Shown: one piece after another, positions 1 to 9,181 of the stretch | How positions within the stretch are numbered: position 1 is the stretch's first letter | Layout of the letters: every line of letters begins with the position of its first letter | NCBI GenBank assembly: GCA_019420545.1 | Contig: JAHZGZ010000163.1 | Coordinates: 1 to 36,890 of the forward strand | From: Bacteroidales bacterium | GTDB taxonomy: Bacteria > Bacteroidota > Bacteroidia > Bacteroidales > Muribaculaceae | Length of the DNA stretch: 36,890 nucleotides | Reading direction: 5' to 3' | Made by a program: the position numbers and the translations under genes | The notes under the pieces: generated by a model | What the model saw: only the letters and a program-made list of their open reading frames with translations | The model's database searches: none | Told to the model about the DNA's origin: nothing

Positions 1-205
1 CGGGGTTTGACTCGGAGTCGTACCATGCCTTCAGACGGGCATCCTCGTCGACATTGAATATAGCCGTACCGTCGGCATTCGACTGGCCGATGGTAATGAA
101 TATCGGCGTCTCGTCCGATACACTCGTCACTTCGCTGGCTCCGGCCTGCAAGGCATTCCATGGAATCAGCATCGCACCTAAGGCAATAAGGTTAAGTTTT
201 TTCAT
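1..205 (-). CDS. Secreted GQSN-type carbohydrate esterase (SASA-like), N-terminal part only
   Basis: Only the first 68 codons lie in the window; the rest runs off the left edge. The start is the ATG at 205-203 (MKKLNLIALG...), followed by a hydrophobic stretch to about residue 20 that looks like a signal peptide. Residues 35-48 read IFITIGQSNADGTA. The G-Q-S-N block carries the nucleophilic serine of the sialate O-acetylesterase/acetylxylan esterase (SASA, SGNH-like) family, which removes acetyl groups from glycans. An exported polysaccharide or glycoprotein deacetylase is the natural reading, but the substrate cannot be told and the catalytic His/Asp lie outside the window. A TAnnTTTG-like box at 270-277 may be its promoter. 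Confidence 0.72.
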   Translation of the reverse strand, partial: MKKLNLIALGAMLIPWNALQAGASEVTSVSDETPIFITIGQSNADGTAIFNVDEDARLKAWYDSESNP

Positions 206-269
206 GAGTTGGCTTAGTAAAAGTTGTTAGTATGATTTATATGATTTGTCAGACAATTATTAACAGTCG

Positions 270-277
270 CAAATGTA
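270..277 (-). promoter_or_regulatory. Bacteroidetes -7 box upstream of the GQSN esterase
   Basis: The minus strand reads TACATTTG, matching the TAnnTTTG consensus of Bacteroidetes housekeeping sigma promoters, 65 bases before the ATG at 205. No good TTTG -33 element sits at the expected distance, so the call rests on the -7 box and position alone. Confidence 0.45.
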
Positions 278-335
278 TAAAAAACCTTTTACCCGCCTTG
301 TTAATTAACACAATTTAACTCCAATTCTATCAAAT

Positions 336-375
336 AAAAAAGCCGCTCCCACACGTCATAAAACGGGGAGCGGCC
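336..375 (-). terminator. Intrinsic terminator after the large surface protein gene
   Basis: GCCGCTCCC (342-350) pairs perfectly with GGGAGCGGC (366-374), a 9-bp G+C-rich stem. Read on the minus strand it is followed by a run of six T (341-336). It lies 37 bases beyond the stop codon of the minus-strand gene at 412-4269, so it ends that transcript before the esterase gene begins. Confidence 0.85.
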
Positions 376-411
376 TTACTCAGTAAATATTATCAGAGTT
401 TGGTTAAAACA

Positions 412-3400
412 TCACTTTATCAGAATCGTGCGGCTCTTTCCTCCGCGACGTTCGATATACAAGCCTCGGGCAACCGGCTTACCGCCGAGCCGTATACCGC
501 GCAGATCGTAATACACAGCATCCTCCCCGGCATCAATGCCGACCTCATCGATACCGGATGTACGTATCGTATACGGCTCCGACACCGATTCCGCGCCATT
601 GGCATATACCGCATGCACGCGGAACCGCTCGCCGTCGGCAATCTCCGAAGTGACGAGATCAACTACTTTCAACGGCTCAGCGTTGAGTTTACGCCACTCG
701 GTGCCCTCGGCATCGGTTCCGGCATAAACATCGTAGCCTACAAACTCCGTTTCTACCGGAGCAGCTGAGAATGTCACATTATCCACAAAGAACATGTACG
801 CGTCATGGCTGACATTGCGGATAGCGAAATATTTCGCACCTTCGGGCAGAGCGGCCTCATAACGAGTCCATTGAGCAGCTGCTTTGGGATATGAATCAAT
901 CAGAATGAACGACGAGGCGAGCCGGTCGGTAGCAGAATAAAGCACCTGGAAGCTCTCGGGGAATACCATCCCCGAACTGCGGGCGTAGAACGAAACAGTC
1001 TGAGCTTTGCCTGAAAGCATCGGCGAGATGAGCCAGTCATCGTTGTCGCGGTCCGACGAATTGATCACATCGATCGATGCCGACATCATGCACTGTCCGC
1101 CATGATATGGAGCAAACGAAGCCGTGCCGATCTGCGGGAAGAAACCGTCGTGGTTGTTAAACACCATGAAAGCCATAGGAGTATGCATATTGGGATATGC
1201 GTGATAACCGTCGACAATGCCGAGCACGGGGCATCCGTCGCCATCGATAAAGCTCCATTCACCGGCACGGTCGGTAACAAATTCATCGTATGCCTCAAAC
1301 GACTCGGTTATCTCGCGGTCGGGAAGCGCGGTCATATCGACGGCATTCCATGAGAGTGTGAAGTTGCCTTCACCGGCATTCGCACTAAGTCCGGCAGGAG
1401 CAGGCAGCCCGTTGGATGCGACAACGGTTGTCACCTCAGCAGTATTGTCGCTTTCATTCTCATCTCTGGCGACATTGAGACGTGCGGTATAGCTTACAGA
1501 CTCACCTCCGGCAGCAGCGGGAATAACATCAAATGCATATTCCTTGATTTCGCCGCGCTTCAGACCGTCGCCCTCAGCGCTTCCGATCTCCTTGCCATCG
1601 GCAAAAAGCTGCAACGTATAATTGCCTGAGGGGTTGACTCCGAGGTTGCTCACACGTATCGTGCACTTGTGGGCAACACCTTGATGCATTTCATACGGTA
1701 TGCGCGCACGTGTTATAGCCATATCGTCGGAATATTCATTGCGCACAGCGATATTGTCGACACATATCTTATTGTCGGGGTTCGCGCAGATACCTGTCAG
1801 TGAGATGCGGATATCCTGTCCCTTGTAAGCGGCAAGCGATACAAGGGCCTCTTTCCATCCGCGCTCCGCGCCATTGATAGTCATGGTCGCCTCGGTATTG
1901 CCGTTGACGGTCACCTCAAAGCTGTCGGAGGCGCCGGGGATAGTATAGTAGAAGAATGAAAGATATGGATTAGATGCATCGGCATCAACATGGATCTTAC
2001 CGGTACGGAACACCGAACGCGCGCCGACCATATCACCGATAAATGCCATCAGGCCGCCGTCGTCGGTAACCGGAATGATTTCATCGAGTATAAGCTGCTC
2101 GAAATAGCCCCAACGGGTATTGGAGCTGACCTCATCGGCTATCACCTCGGCAGTCTGGCCTTCAGTAAGCAAGCCGCCGGGGAAATTCTCGGCATAAGGC
2201 ATCGCATAAGGAGTGCCGACTGCGACAAGCGGGGTCGAGGCGCCATTGGCCGACACACCGGCGGATGTACGGGCCTTGATGGTAAAGTAAGTGATCTCCT
2301 GAGGATCATCGGCTGCAAGATATTCTATCTCAGCCTCAGTACCCGTCAGACCGGTGCCTACTTCCTTCAGACCCGAAGTAATGGTATACGTAACCTGCGA
2401 AGATGATATCTCATGCCCATAGATATTGGTCGTAACGGCATCCCAACGGAATTTCAGCTTGCCGGGTGAAGTTTCCTCGACACTGAGTGACACAGGATCG
2501 GATGGCGCAGCCACACCTACCCATACGGTCGATTTGGTATCGAAGCCCATACCGTCGGCCGATGCGGGAGTAACAATATATGTATGCAGACCAGTCGCAT
2601 CGACTTTGTTGGTGACCGTCAGAGCCTGGCCGGGAGTTGCCTGAAGCGTAGCAATCTCCGTATCGTCGCGCTTTACAGTCACAGTCAGCGGCTTGGTGAG
2701 CGCGGAGCCATCCATAGCTTTGTCGGGAGCAGTGAAAGCGACAGCCACATCAAGAGCGCCCGAAGCATCAGGCACTACTTTAAAAGCGGTAATCTCGGCT
2801 GGAGCCGCAGGCAGTACAGGACGGCTTACCTCGAAGTCGTCGACATAAAGCATAAACATGCCCGGATCGCTCGACGCATGTATGGCGGCATAGTATGTGC
2901 CGTCGGTCTCTACCGTAAATATTCCTGAGAAAGTCTGGGGCGAGCGGTTTGCAACAACGGTCTCGGGGATGACATTAACGGAAAGGCCGCCTTTTGTCGC
3001 TTCCTTTCCGATATATGCGCCCACACGCTCCGGATAGTCGGAATTGCCGCACCATGCCGTGAAGCTGATACGATAAGTATATCCGGCTTTAAGCTCCATA
3101 GGGGGTGTAACAAGGTAATCATCCTTCGGGCATGATGCCGTCGAGGAGAAGTCATTGCGTATCGACACGTATTTATCCGACTTCTCGTAACGCCATGTAT
3201 AGGTACGGTCGTCGGTATTTATTACGGTGAGAGCCGAGAAGTCGTCAGCCGAGTCAAACGAAGTAGTGAAGGTGTTAGCATCCTTTTTACCCGGATCAGG
3301 ATCATCGGGATTATCGGGGTTGTCAGGGCCTTCCGAGCCACCTTTACCACCCGTATAGGTCACAGAGATTGCGGTAAATATCGGGCCGCCCATTGTCGAG

Positions 3401-4269
3401 ACGATCTGTACGGAGTTGGCACCCGTAGCATCTTCCCATGTACTCGTATAAGCAGTTTTGTCAATTGTAAATGTACCTTCCGGAATACAGCTTGCAGCTC
3501 CGGTACTGAACGTGTTGCTTGCTTTAGGGCTGGTAAGCGAGATGCGGGTAATGTTTATCTTGTCGGTTTTGCCGACAACTTTCATAACGGCGTTCATCGT
3601 AAGAGTGACACGTCCGTTGGAAGTCTTATAGCTCGGAGCGGCAAAGGCACCACCCTTATCAAACACAAGCTGGAGGTCGTCGTTGAGCGATATCGGGCTC
3701 ATATCCACGAGATTCGTGCCCTCCAGTCCAAGAGCGAGGAATTCTGTGGCAAATGTCTGAGGGGTATTGGTGTCACCAGTATCCTCCGCAGAAGCATATA
3801 CTACGGTTATGTCGGTAAATGACGGAGCGCCCATTGTCGAGACGATCTCCACTGTGTTGGCGCCGGTGGCGTCTTCCCACATGTTGGTAAGAGTAGCCTT
3901 ATCGATAGTAAAGGTACCCTCCGGAACACACTTCGCAGCGCCTGTGCTGAACATATTGCTCGACTTGGGGCTGGTAAGAGAGATGCGGGTAATGTTTATC
4001 TTATCGGTCTTGCCGATGACTTTCATCACGGCATTCATCGTAAGAGTGACACGCCCGTTGGAACTTTTATAGCTCGGAGCAGCAAAGGCGGTACCTTGCT
4101 CGAACACAAGCTGGATGTCGTCGTTGAGCGCTATCGGGCTCATTTCTACGAGATTTGTACCCTCTAATCCAAGGTCGGCAAAAGCCACCTTTACCTCCGC
4201 GGCCGCCACGGGCAGCGTCAGCAACAGACATAAGAGCACACACAGATAATGCAATTTTTTCATGATCAT
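412..4269 (-). CDS. Large secreted multidomain surface protein (duplicated N-terminal module, choice-of-anchor/Fn3-like domains, C-terminal sorting-type tail)
   Basis: A 1285-residue exported protein with a hydrophobic signal peptide (residues 5-24, ending VAAA). Residues about 29-157 and 170-302 are two copies of one module (both contain LGLEGTNLV, SPI.LNDD, GRVTLTMNAVMKV and PEGTFTIDK). A Pro/Asp/Gly-rich linker follows, then a 'choice-of-anchor J'/cleaved-adhesin-like jelly roll ending in YVDDFEVSRP, fibronectin-III-like stretches, a second jelly roll, a CARDB-like segment and a third choice-of-anchor J module (DDWLISPML...VDNVTF). The final 45 residues (YYDLRGIRLGGKPVARGLYI...) resemble the C-terminal tails of Bacteroidales surface proteins related to type IX secretion signals. 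No catalytic domain is recognisable; adhesion or glycan binding is a guess. M1 and M3 are both possible starts. Confidence 0.85.
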   Translation of the reverse strand: MIMKKLHYLCVLLCLLLTLPVAAAEVKVAFADLGLEGTNLVEMSPIALNDDIQLVFEQGTAFAAPSYKSSNGRVTLTMNAVMKVIGKTDKINITRISLTSPKSSNMFSTGAAKCVPEGTFTIDKATLTNMWEDATGANTVEIVSTMGAPSFTDITVVYASAEDTGDTNTPQTFATEFLALGLEGTNLVDMSPISLNDDLQLVFDKGGAFAAPSYKTSNGRVTLTMNAVMKVVGKTDKINITRISLTSPKASNTFSTGAASCIPEGTFTIDKTAYTSTWEDATGANSVQIVSTMGGPIFTAISVTYTGGKGGSEGPDNPDNPDDPDPGKKDANTFTTSFDSADDFSALTVINTDDRTYTWRYEKSDKYVSIRNDFSSTASCPKDDYLVTPPMELKAGYTYRISFTAWCGNSDYPERVGAYIGKEATKGGLSVNVIPETVVANRSPQTFSGIFTVETDGTYYAAIHASSDPGMFMLYVDDFEVSRPVLPAAPAEITAFKVVPDASGALDVAVAFTAPDKAMDGSALTKPLTVTVKRDDTEIATLQATPGQALTVTNKVDATGLHTYIVTPASADGMGFDTKSTVWVGVAAPSDPVSLSVEETSPGKLKFRWDAVTTNIYGHEISSSQVTYTITSGLKEVGTGLTGTEAEIEYLAADDPQEITYFTIKARTSAGVSANGASTPLVAVGTPYAMPYAENFPGGLLTEGQTAEVIADEVSSNTRWGYFEQLILDEIIPVTDDGGLMAFIGDMVGARSVFRTGKIHVDADASNPYLSFFYYTIPGASDSFEVTVNGNTEATMTINGAERGWKEALVSLAAYKGQDIRISLTGICANPDNKICVDNIAVRNEYSDDMAITRARIPYEMHQGVAHKCTIRVSNLGVNPSGNYTLQLFADGKEIGSAEGDGLKRGEIKEYAFDVIPAAAGGESVSYTARLNVARDENESDNTAEVTTVVASNGLPAPAGLSANAGEGNFTLSWNAVDMTALPDREITESFEAYDEFVTDRAGEWSFIDGDGCPVLGIVDGYHAYPNMHTPMAFMVFNNHDGFFPQIGTASFAPYHGGQCMMSASIDVINSSDRDNDDWLISPMLSGKAQTVSFYARSSGMVFPESFQVLYSATDRLASSFILIDSYPKAAAQWTRYEAALPEGAKYFAIRNVSHDAYMFFVDNVTFSAAPVETEFVGYDVYAGTDAEGTEWRKLNAEPLKVVDLVTSEIADGERFRVHAVYANGAESVSEPYTIRTSGIDEVGIDAGEDAVYYDLRGIRLGGKPVARGLYIERRGGKSRTILIK
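3355..4182 (-). repeat. Tandem intragenic duplication, two units of about 130 codons
   Basis: Within the surface-protein gene, about 4182-3793 and 3743-3355 encode the same module twice, separated by a short Asp/Thr-rich linker. Long stretches match at both protein and DNA level, for example the block around TAATGTTTATCTT. The nucleotide similarity suggests a fairly recent duplication or ongoing homogenisation. Confidence 0.85.
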
Positions 4270-4380
4270 TAATTGGAAATTGTCTGCAAAAAGAAAATAT
4301 TATTTGTTGAATATTGGAAAAATTTCATGATTTTCGCCGCTAAATTAGCAATTTGTCGCTATTCCTTAAAATTTATTGAC

Positions 4381-4422
4381 AAAAAAATGTCGACACCCGG
4401 AGAAATAGCGGATGCCGACATG
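4381..4422 (-). terminator. Probable terminator after the outer-membrane protein gene
   Basis: ATGTCG (4387-4392) pairs with CGACAT (4416-4421), with further imperfect pairing inside (CCG with CGG). On the minus strand the hairpin is followed by seven T. It lies 27 bases beyond the stop of the gene at 4449-5891 and so closes the lipoprotein/barrel transcript. Confidence 0.65.
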
Positions 4423-4448
4423 ATGTATGGCGTTAAACACAGCTGCGA

Positions 4449-5891
4449 TCAGCCGCGCTTGCGTTTTCCAAAGGTGAAGTTGATACCGAACTGCACGTTG
4501 GCGTTGACATTGCCCACGGGAATGTACTGCTCGGTGACTTTGTAGAACTGGTAGTCGCTGCCGATGAAGATATTGAATCCGGCGGGATGGAAGTTGATAA
4601 TCCAGCCGAGCGAGCTGCCGAACGACGAGAGGGCGTAGTTGGCCGACAGGTCAAACCATCCGCAGGGGATAAGGTTGGCCGATACGCGGCCCTCGGTCCA
4701 GGAATACATGCCGTCGATACGCTGGGTGAGGAGCAGACCGCCAACGAGGCCCTTCCATACGGGGAGGGTATAGGCGGCGCCGAGGCTTACAGTGGTGCCG
4801 AGGCCGGAGGTACGCTTTGCGCCGGTCTCCGTGCGGCGGAAGTTGGTACAGTCCTCGAGGTCGTCGCCGATGTTCTCAAACTGGTTGCCGAGCTTGTTTT
4901 CCTCGTAATTGGGATCGGAGGAGTCTACAGCGATATCCTTGAAGCCCTCGAACGACCATGTGGTGGCGGGAGTCTGGGCCTTGACCACATTGTTCCATGT
5001 CATCATGCCGAGATTGAGCACGGCGGCGCTCAGTTCAAGTTCGGGGAGAAGCTGATAGGTAGCGCCGAAGTCGAAGCCGAGACCGAAGCCCGACAGTCCG
5101 AACGAGTCATAGTCGATATCGCCCCACTCTACCATGTTGGCGTCGGGCGAACTTGCCGGCTCCTTGCCAAGCTCATACTTGGTGGGGACACGCAGACCCT
5201 TGCCGGCAGCCACCGACATCTCGCCCTGAGCACGTATCTGCCATATCTGGTCGCTGAGCGTTATGTCCATGTCGCTGATCTTGGCGTTGACATTCGCACC
5301 ACCGAGGAGCACCTTGACCTTGGCGCCGACACGCAGATCCTTGGTAATGCGGCGGCTGTGGCCGAGAGCGATCTCACCGATCACATTGCCGTTGACGCCG
5401 AGATCCTTGAAATTGTAGTGGGTGGAGGCGCCGGTCATACCGCGCTTCATAAAGGCGAACATGTCTTTGGGAATGACAACCGACGCAGTCTGCCGCACGC
5501 TGATACCCAATGTGTTGTAGCCCCCGAAACCTCTGAATCCCAACGAAAGGATGTTCACTCCGAACGACTGGGTAAAGTGGTTGCGGTCCTTGAGCTTGTC
5601 GAGGAACTGGTCGGTACCCACGGTCGGACTCATGAAGGTAGTCAGCTTACCGCCCCCTATAGGATAGAGGAAGGTGCTCAGACCGATGTTGCTGTTGAGC
5701 CCCACGTTGATGCCGCCGAGAGCGGGGAGGGCTAAATATCCGCGCTCGGGAGCGAGGGCCGGATTGAGTTCGTGGCGGAAATTGTAGCCCGGGAGGAAGT
5801 AAGCCGAGCGAAGTGCCTCCTGTGCGGTGGCGGTGAATGCAGCCATAGCCACGGTAGCTGCTGCCATTACCTTATATATAGTATGCTTCAT
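4449..5891 (-). CDS. Outer-membrane beta-barrel protein, DUF5723-like
   Basis: 480 residues starting MKHTIYKVMAAATVAMAAFTATAQEA, a clear signal peptide with cleavage expected after about residue 23. The mature protein opens LRSAYFLPGYNFRHELNPALAPERGYLALPALGGINVGLNSN, in the style of the DUF5723 family of Bacteroidetes outer-membrane proteins (family assignment from memory). The rest alternates short amphipathic beta strands with glycine turns (GLGFDFGATYQL, ELELSAAVLNLGM, LGTTVSLGAAYTL) and ends in the basic GINFTFGKRKRG. A transmembrane barrel is therefore likely; a transported substrate is unknown. It follows the large lipoprotein gene by 23 bases and is probably cotranscribed with it, so the two may form one outer-membrane assembly. 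Confidence 0.8.
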   Translation of the reverse strand: MKHTIYKVMAAATVAMAAFTATAQEALRSAYFLPGYNFRHELNPALAPERGYLALPALGGINVGLNSNIGLSTFLYPIGGGKLTTFMSPTVGTDQFLDKLKDRNHFTQSFGVNILSLGFRGFGGYNTLGISVRQTASVVIPKDMFAFMKRGMTGASTHYNFKDLGVNGNVIGEIALGHSRRITKDLRVGAKVKVLLGGANVNAKISDMDITLSDQIWQIRAQGEMSVAAGKGLRVPTKYELGKEPASSPDANMVEWGDIDYDSFGLSGFGLGFDFGATYQLLPELELSAAVLNLGMMTWNNVVKAQTPATTWSFEGFKDIAVDSSDPNYEENKLGNQFENIGDDLEDCTNFRRTETGAKRTSGLGTTVSLGAAYTLPVWKGLVGGLLLTQRIDGMYSWTEGRVSANLIPCGWFDLSANYALSSFGSSLGWIINFHPAGFNIFIGSDYQFYKVTEQYIPVGNVNANVQFGINFTFGKRKRG

Positions 5892-5914
5892 TGCGAAATG
5901 TGAGTGTGTAATGG

Positions 5915-7699
5915 TTAGTCGTTGAGATCCACGGTTATGCCGCCGGCGATAGTCACGTTGACTTTTGTGAGGGTAAGCGCCTGTGCCTCATTGAGGGGCG
6001 CGCCGGCAATAGGCTCGTCGGCGGTGAAGGAATATTCTATACCGTCGAGACCGGCGAGGTTGTTGACGTCGCTGACTATCTCTACCTTAAACGTGCTTTC
6101 CGACGGAGAAGCGAGTGTACCGGCGGCGATATTGCCGTCGACAATCACACGTACCTCACGCGAGCGTGTGCCGTTGGGATCGTCCTTGAATATAGCGCGT
6201 GCCGAAGGCTTCATAGACAGGGGGATGGTGTTGGATGCTACCGCGGTGATGTTGACACGCTTGAAGTTGTAGTCCTCGAGATCCTCGTCCCAGCCCTCCT
6301 CTATGTCGGAGTAGGTGAAACTGAGCGACGAGCCGAAAGCGAGAGGAGCGAGCACCTCATTTTCGGTAGAGAACTCATAGTCGCGGCCGAGCACGAACTC
6401 CACAGGCTCCTGTACAACTTTGGCGGTACAGTTGGTAACCTCCACATAATCGGGAATAGTGGAGATCAGGTCGTTGAGATCGGCGACAGTAACATTGGAA
6501 GTGATGTCGCTGCGGTTGCCGTGGCCTGTGCGCGAGATGCAGATTACATTGTGGCCGGGGCGCACACGTACACCGCTTATATTTATGCGCGCAAGCTGGC
6601 CGTTGGTGCGCGATACCGAACGCAGTGTCACGCTGACGTCGGCTGACACGCTCGACGAGTTGTCGACGGTAAGATATACCTGCGGATTGGCGATGTCGAG
6701 CGTAGTGCGGCCGTCGCTGAGGAAGTCGGGGATGTCGTTGATATCGAACGACGAATCATCGATGGTGATGGTGGGATTCACCACGCCTGTCACGCTTATG
6801 ATTTTAGCCGACTGTATGGCGAAATCGGTATTGATATTCAGGGACACATTGCCTGCTGAAACTTGGCGTCCCGATACCTCGAGCTGTCCGGTAGTGGAGA
6901 TTTTACCATCGAAACTGAAGTTGTGATTCACAAGTCCCTGACCGTTGGGGAGCTTGCTGCAGTCGAGCCCCTTGATGCGGATCTCCATGTCGAGCATATC
7001 GACCGACGCATCGCGGCTGAATACGAGGTCACTGCCCTGGAAAGCACATGCGGCGTTGGAACGCACAAGCTCAAGTTCGAGCGAAGGGTCGAAAGCAACG
7101 CGGAATCCCTGCTTTATGGTTGCATTGACATTGGTGCCGTTGAGATCTACCCACATGCGGAATGTAGCGTCGACATTGGTACCGACACGGTCGAGGCGCA
7201 CAAGATCGCGGTTCACGTTGTTCTCACTCATGTGGATGGTATTCTCGATGGCGTTGATTTTCTGGTTAAGTCCGGATGCGGCCTGACTGCCACCGATAAT
7301 TATGCCGAATGTAGGGAGAGTAACGCCGCCGGGCACTGTGAAATGTACGGGAATCTTTTGGGTAGCGCCGGGAGCGGTAAGATTAGTAAGACGTACCTCA
7401 TCTACCGAAAATACGGTATGGCTGCCCTCGCCGCTCTGCACAAGCACGTAGTCGCCTTTCGCCAGGCCGTAAAGCTCGCCGTCGGGACGTATCGAACTGC
7501 TGCCGTCGTCCGACAGGTTCATGATTTTCTTCATACTGTAAGGGGCAACGCTGCTCGACGGGAGGGTCAGTTCGCCGCCTACCTCCATTGTCATGTCGAT
7601 ATCCTGCGAAAGGTCATAATCATGATCGATACAACCCTGCACTCCGATCATCGCACCTATAGCCAGCAGGCTATAGACACCTCTGTGATAATGCATCAT
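5915..7699 (-). CDS. Large outer-membrane lipoprotein of unknown function
   Basis: 594 residues. The N-terminus MMHYHRGVYSLLAIGAMI-GVQGC is a lipoprotein signal with a lipobox ending at Cys23, followed by IDHDYDLSQDIDMTMEVGG. The body is rich in Ser/Thr/Asn/Val beta strands with no catalytic motif I can identify, and resembles repeated immunoglobulin-like or barrel-plug folds. Proteins beginning 'C..DHDYDLS.DIDMT' recur in Bacteroidales, but I know of no assigned function. The gene is first in a two-gene unit with the beta-barrel protein 23 bases downstream. M1 and M2 are both possible starts. Confidence 0.8.
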   Translation of the reverse strand: MMHYHRGVYSLLAIGAMIGVQGCIDHDYDLSQDIDMTMEVGGELTLPSSSVAPYSMKKIMNLSDDGSSSIRPDGELYGLAKGDYVLVQSGEGSHTVFSVDEVRLTNLTAPGATQKIPVHFTVPGGVTLPTFGIIIGGSQAASGLNQKINAIENTIHMSENNVNRDLVRLDRVGTNVDATFRMWVDLNGTNVNATIKQGFRVAFDPSLELELVRSNAACAFQGSDLVFSRDASVDMLDMEIRIKGLDCSKLPNGQGLVNHNFSFDGKISTTGQLEVSGRQVSAGNVSLNINTDFAIQSAKIISVTGVVNPTITIDDSSFDINDIPDFLSDGRTTLDIANPQVYLTVDNSSSVSADVSVTLRSVSRTNGQLARINISGVRVRPGHNVICISRTGHGNRSDITSNVTVADLNDLISTIPDYVEVTNCTAKVVQEPVEFVLGRDYEFSTENEVLAPLAFGSSLSFTYSDIEEGWDEDLEDYNFKRVNITAVASNTIPLSMKPSARAIFKDDPNGTRSREVRVIVDGNIAAGTLASPSESTFKVEIVSDVNNLAGLDGIEYSFTADEPIAGAPLNEAQALTLTKVNVTIAGGITVDLND

Positions 7700-7740
7700 A
7701 TAAATGGTTTATAATTATTAATTTTTCAAAAATATGGCTG

Positions 7741-7748
7741 CAAATTTA
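7741..7748 (-). promoter_or_regulatory. -7 box for the lipoprotein/barrel operon
   Basis: The minus strand reads TAAATTTG (TAnnTTTG consensus) 42 bases upstream of the lipoprotein start. The -33 element is not obvious. The rest of the divergent gap 7749-7929 is A+T-rich and shows nothing else I can support. Confidence 0.5.
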
Positions 7749-7929
7749 GTACATTTCCTCCACATAATCGGCATATAAGGCAAAAATATATTACAAAACA
7801 TCAAAATTAATGTTTTTATGTGAAATAAAGTTAACAAAACATTCTCCACGTTTATCGCGTCGCCGCTATATATTGCAATTTGCGTCGATTTTTTAACGTT
7901 TAATTCGCACAAATATGCGACAGATTTCA

Positions 7930-7937
7930 TAACTTTG
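7930..7937 (+). promoter_or_regulatory. -7 box for the namZ-like gene
   Basis: TAACTTTG matches the Bacteroidetes -7 consensus exactly, 34 bases before the chosen ATG at 7972. No convincing TTTG lies 19-21 bases upstream. The position supports the ATG start over the in-frame TTG six bases earlier. Confidence 0.55.
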
Positions 7938-7971
7938 CAACACACTCTTCCTCTTTCCTCACTGATTGACA

Positions 7972-9171
7972 ATGAACCAGATACTACGACAATTTCTGTT
8001 AGTGAATGTAAGATGCATATTGTCGGTAGTGGCAGTCTTTTTACCGGCCGTACTGATAGCCGGAGACCTTGCTGTAGGGGCCGCACGCACCGACATATAC
8101 AAGCCTGTGCTTGACGGAAAGCGCGTGGCGCTCCTGTCAAACCATACAGGCATTCTTCCCGACGGCCGACATACACTTGACGCCATGCTCGGTGCAAGCG
8201 TAAACGTGACACGGCTGCTATCGCCCGAACACGGATTCCGAGGCACTGCCGATGCAGGAGAACATGTGGCGACATCAGTCGACCGTGCGACAGGACTCCC
8301 CGTAATATCGCTCTATAGCGGCGGCTCCACGGGCCTCACCCCGGGGTGCCTCGACAGCATAGATGCCGTGGCAATCGATCTGCAAGATGTAGGCGTGCGA
8401 TTCTACACTTACCACATCACCATGATAAAGGTGATGGAAGGGGCGGCTCGCGCCGGAATTCCGGTAGTGGTGCTCGACCGTCCCAATCCTCTCGGAGGAA
8501 TTGTCGACGGCCCCGTCCTCGACATGAAGCTGCGCTCGGGCGTCGGGCGCCTGCCTATACCCGTGATACACGGAATGACAATGGGCGAACTCGCTTTGGC
8601 AGCCAACGGTGAAGGTTGGCTCGACGACGGCTTGAAATGCGATCTTACAGTGGTGCCATGCCTCGGCTATACCCACTCGACACGCTACGATCTTCCGGTA
8701 GCTCCGTCGCCCAACCTGCGCTCGACCAAGGCGATAGGCCTCTACCCGTCGCTCTGCCTGATGGAGGGAACCGTGGCAAGCGTAGGGCGCGGTACCGACT
8801 CCCCCTTCACCATCTACGGACACCCCGACATGGAGCCCCGCGGATTCACATTCACCCCGCGCAGCATGCCCGGAGCCAAGCAACCGCCATGTCTAGGCAA
8901 GATATGTAACGGCGTGGATCTCGGCGGCATTTCCGACGAAGAAGCTCTCGCAACGGGCTTCGACCCGGCGTATGTGATCGACGCATACACCCACATGCGA
9001 CGCGGAGCCGACAAGTTTTTCAGCAAATTTTTTGACCGCCTCGCGGGCACTCCGGCTCTGCGGCGCATGATAATGCTCGGCGCACCAGTCGACAGCATCA
9101 GAGCGTCGTGGGCACCCGACATAGAGCGCTTCACCCGGCTGCGCGAACGTTATCTCCTCTATCCACTTTAA
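7972..9171 (+). CDS. namZ: NamZ/YbbC-type exo-beta-N-acetylmuramidase (DUF1343, GH171)
   Basis: A 399-residue exported protein with a hydrophobic signal segment at about residues 9-30. The DUF1343 signatures are present: RVALLSNHTG (51-60), SPEHGFRG (84-91, with Glu86), VRFYTYH, DRPNPLGG (169-176), HGMTMGE (200-206), and later SPNLRS and GRGTDSPF. In this family the enzyme releases terminal N-acetylmuramic acid from the non-reducing end of peptidoglycan fragments, so it probably works in wall turnover or salvage. I chose the ATG at 7972 because it follows the -7 box at normal distance. A WYL regulator gene starts 10 bases after the stop. No nagZ or amidase partner is nearby. Confidence 0.88.
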   Translation: MNQILRQFLLVNVRCILSVVAVFLPAVLIAGDLAVGAARTDIYKPVLDGKRVALLSNHTGILPDGRHTLDAMLGASVNVTRLLSPEHGFRGTADAGEHVATSVDRATGLPVISLYSGGSTGLTPGCLDSIDAVAIDLQDVGVRFYTYHITMIKVMEGAARAGIPVVVLDRPNPLGGIVDGPVLDMKLRSGVGRLPIPVIHGMTMGELALAANGEGWLDDGLKCDLTVVPCLGYTHSTRYDLPVAPSPNLRSTKAIGLYPSLCLMEGTVASVGRGTDSPFTIYGHPDMEPRGFTFTPRSMPGAKQPPCLGKICNGVDLGGISDEEALATGFDPAYVIDAYTHMRRGADKFFSKFFDRLAGTPALRRMIMLGAPVDSIRASWAPDIERFTRLRERYLLYPL

Positions 9172-9181
9172 ATACTGTACC

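Noticed and set aside
4587..5735. 382-codon plus-strand open frame opposite the outer-membrane barrel gene
   Set aside because: Antisense shadow with no recognisable domain; the minus-strand gene has a signal peptide and barrel features.
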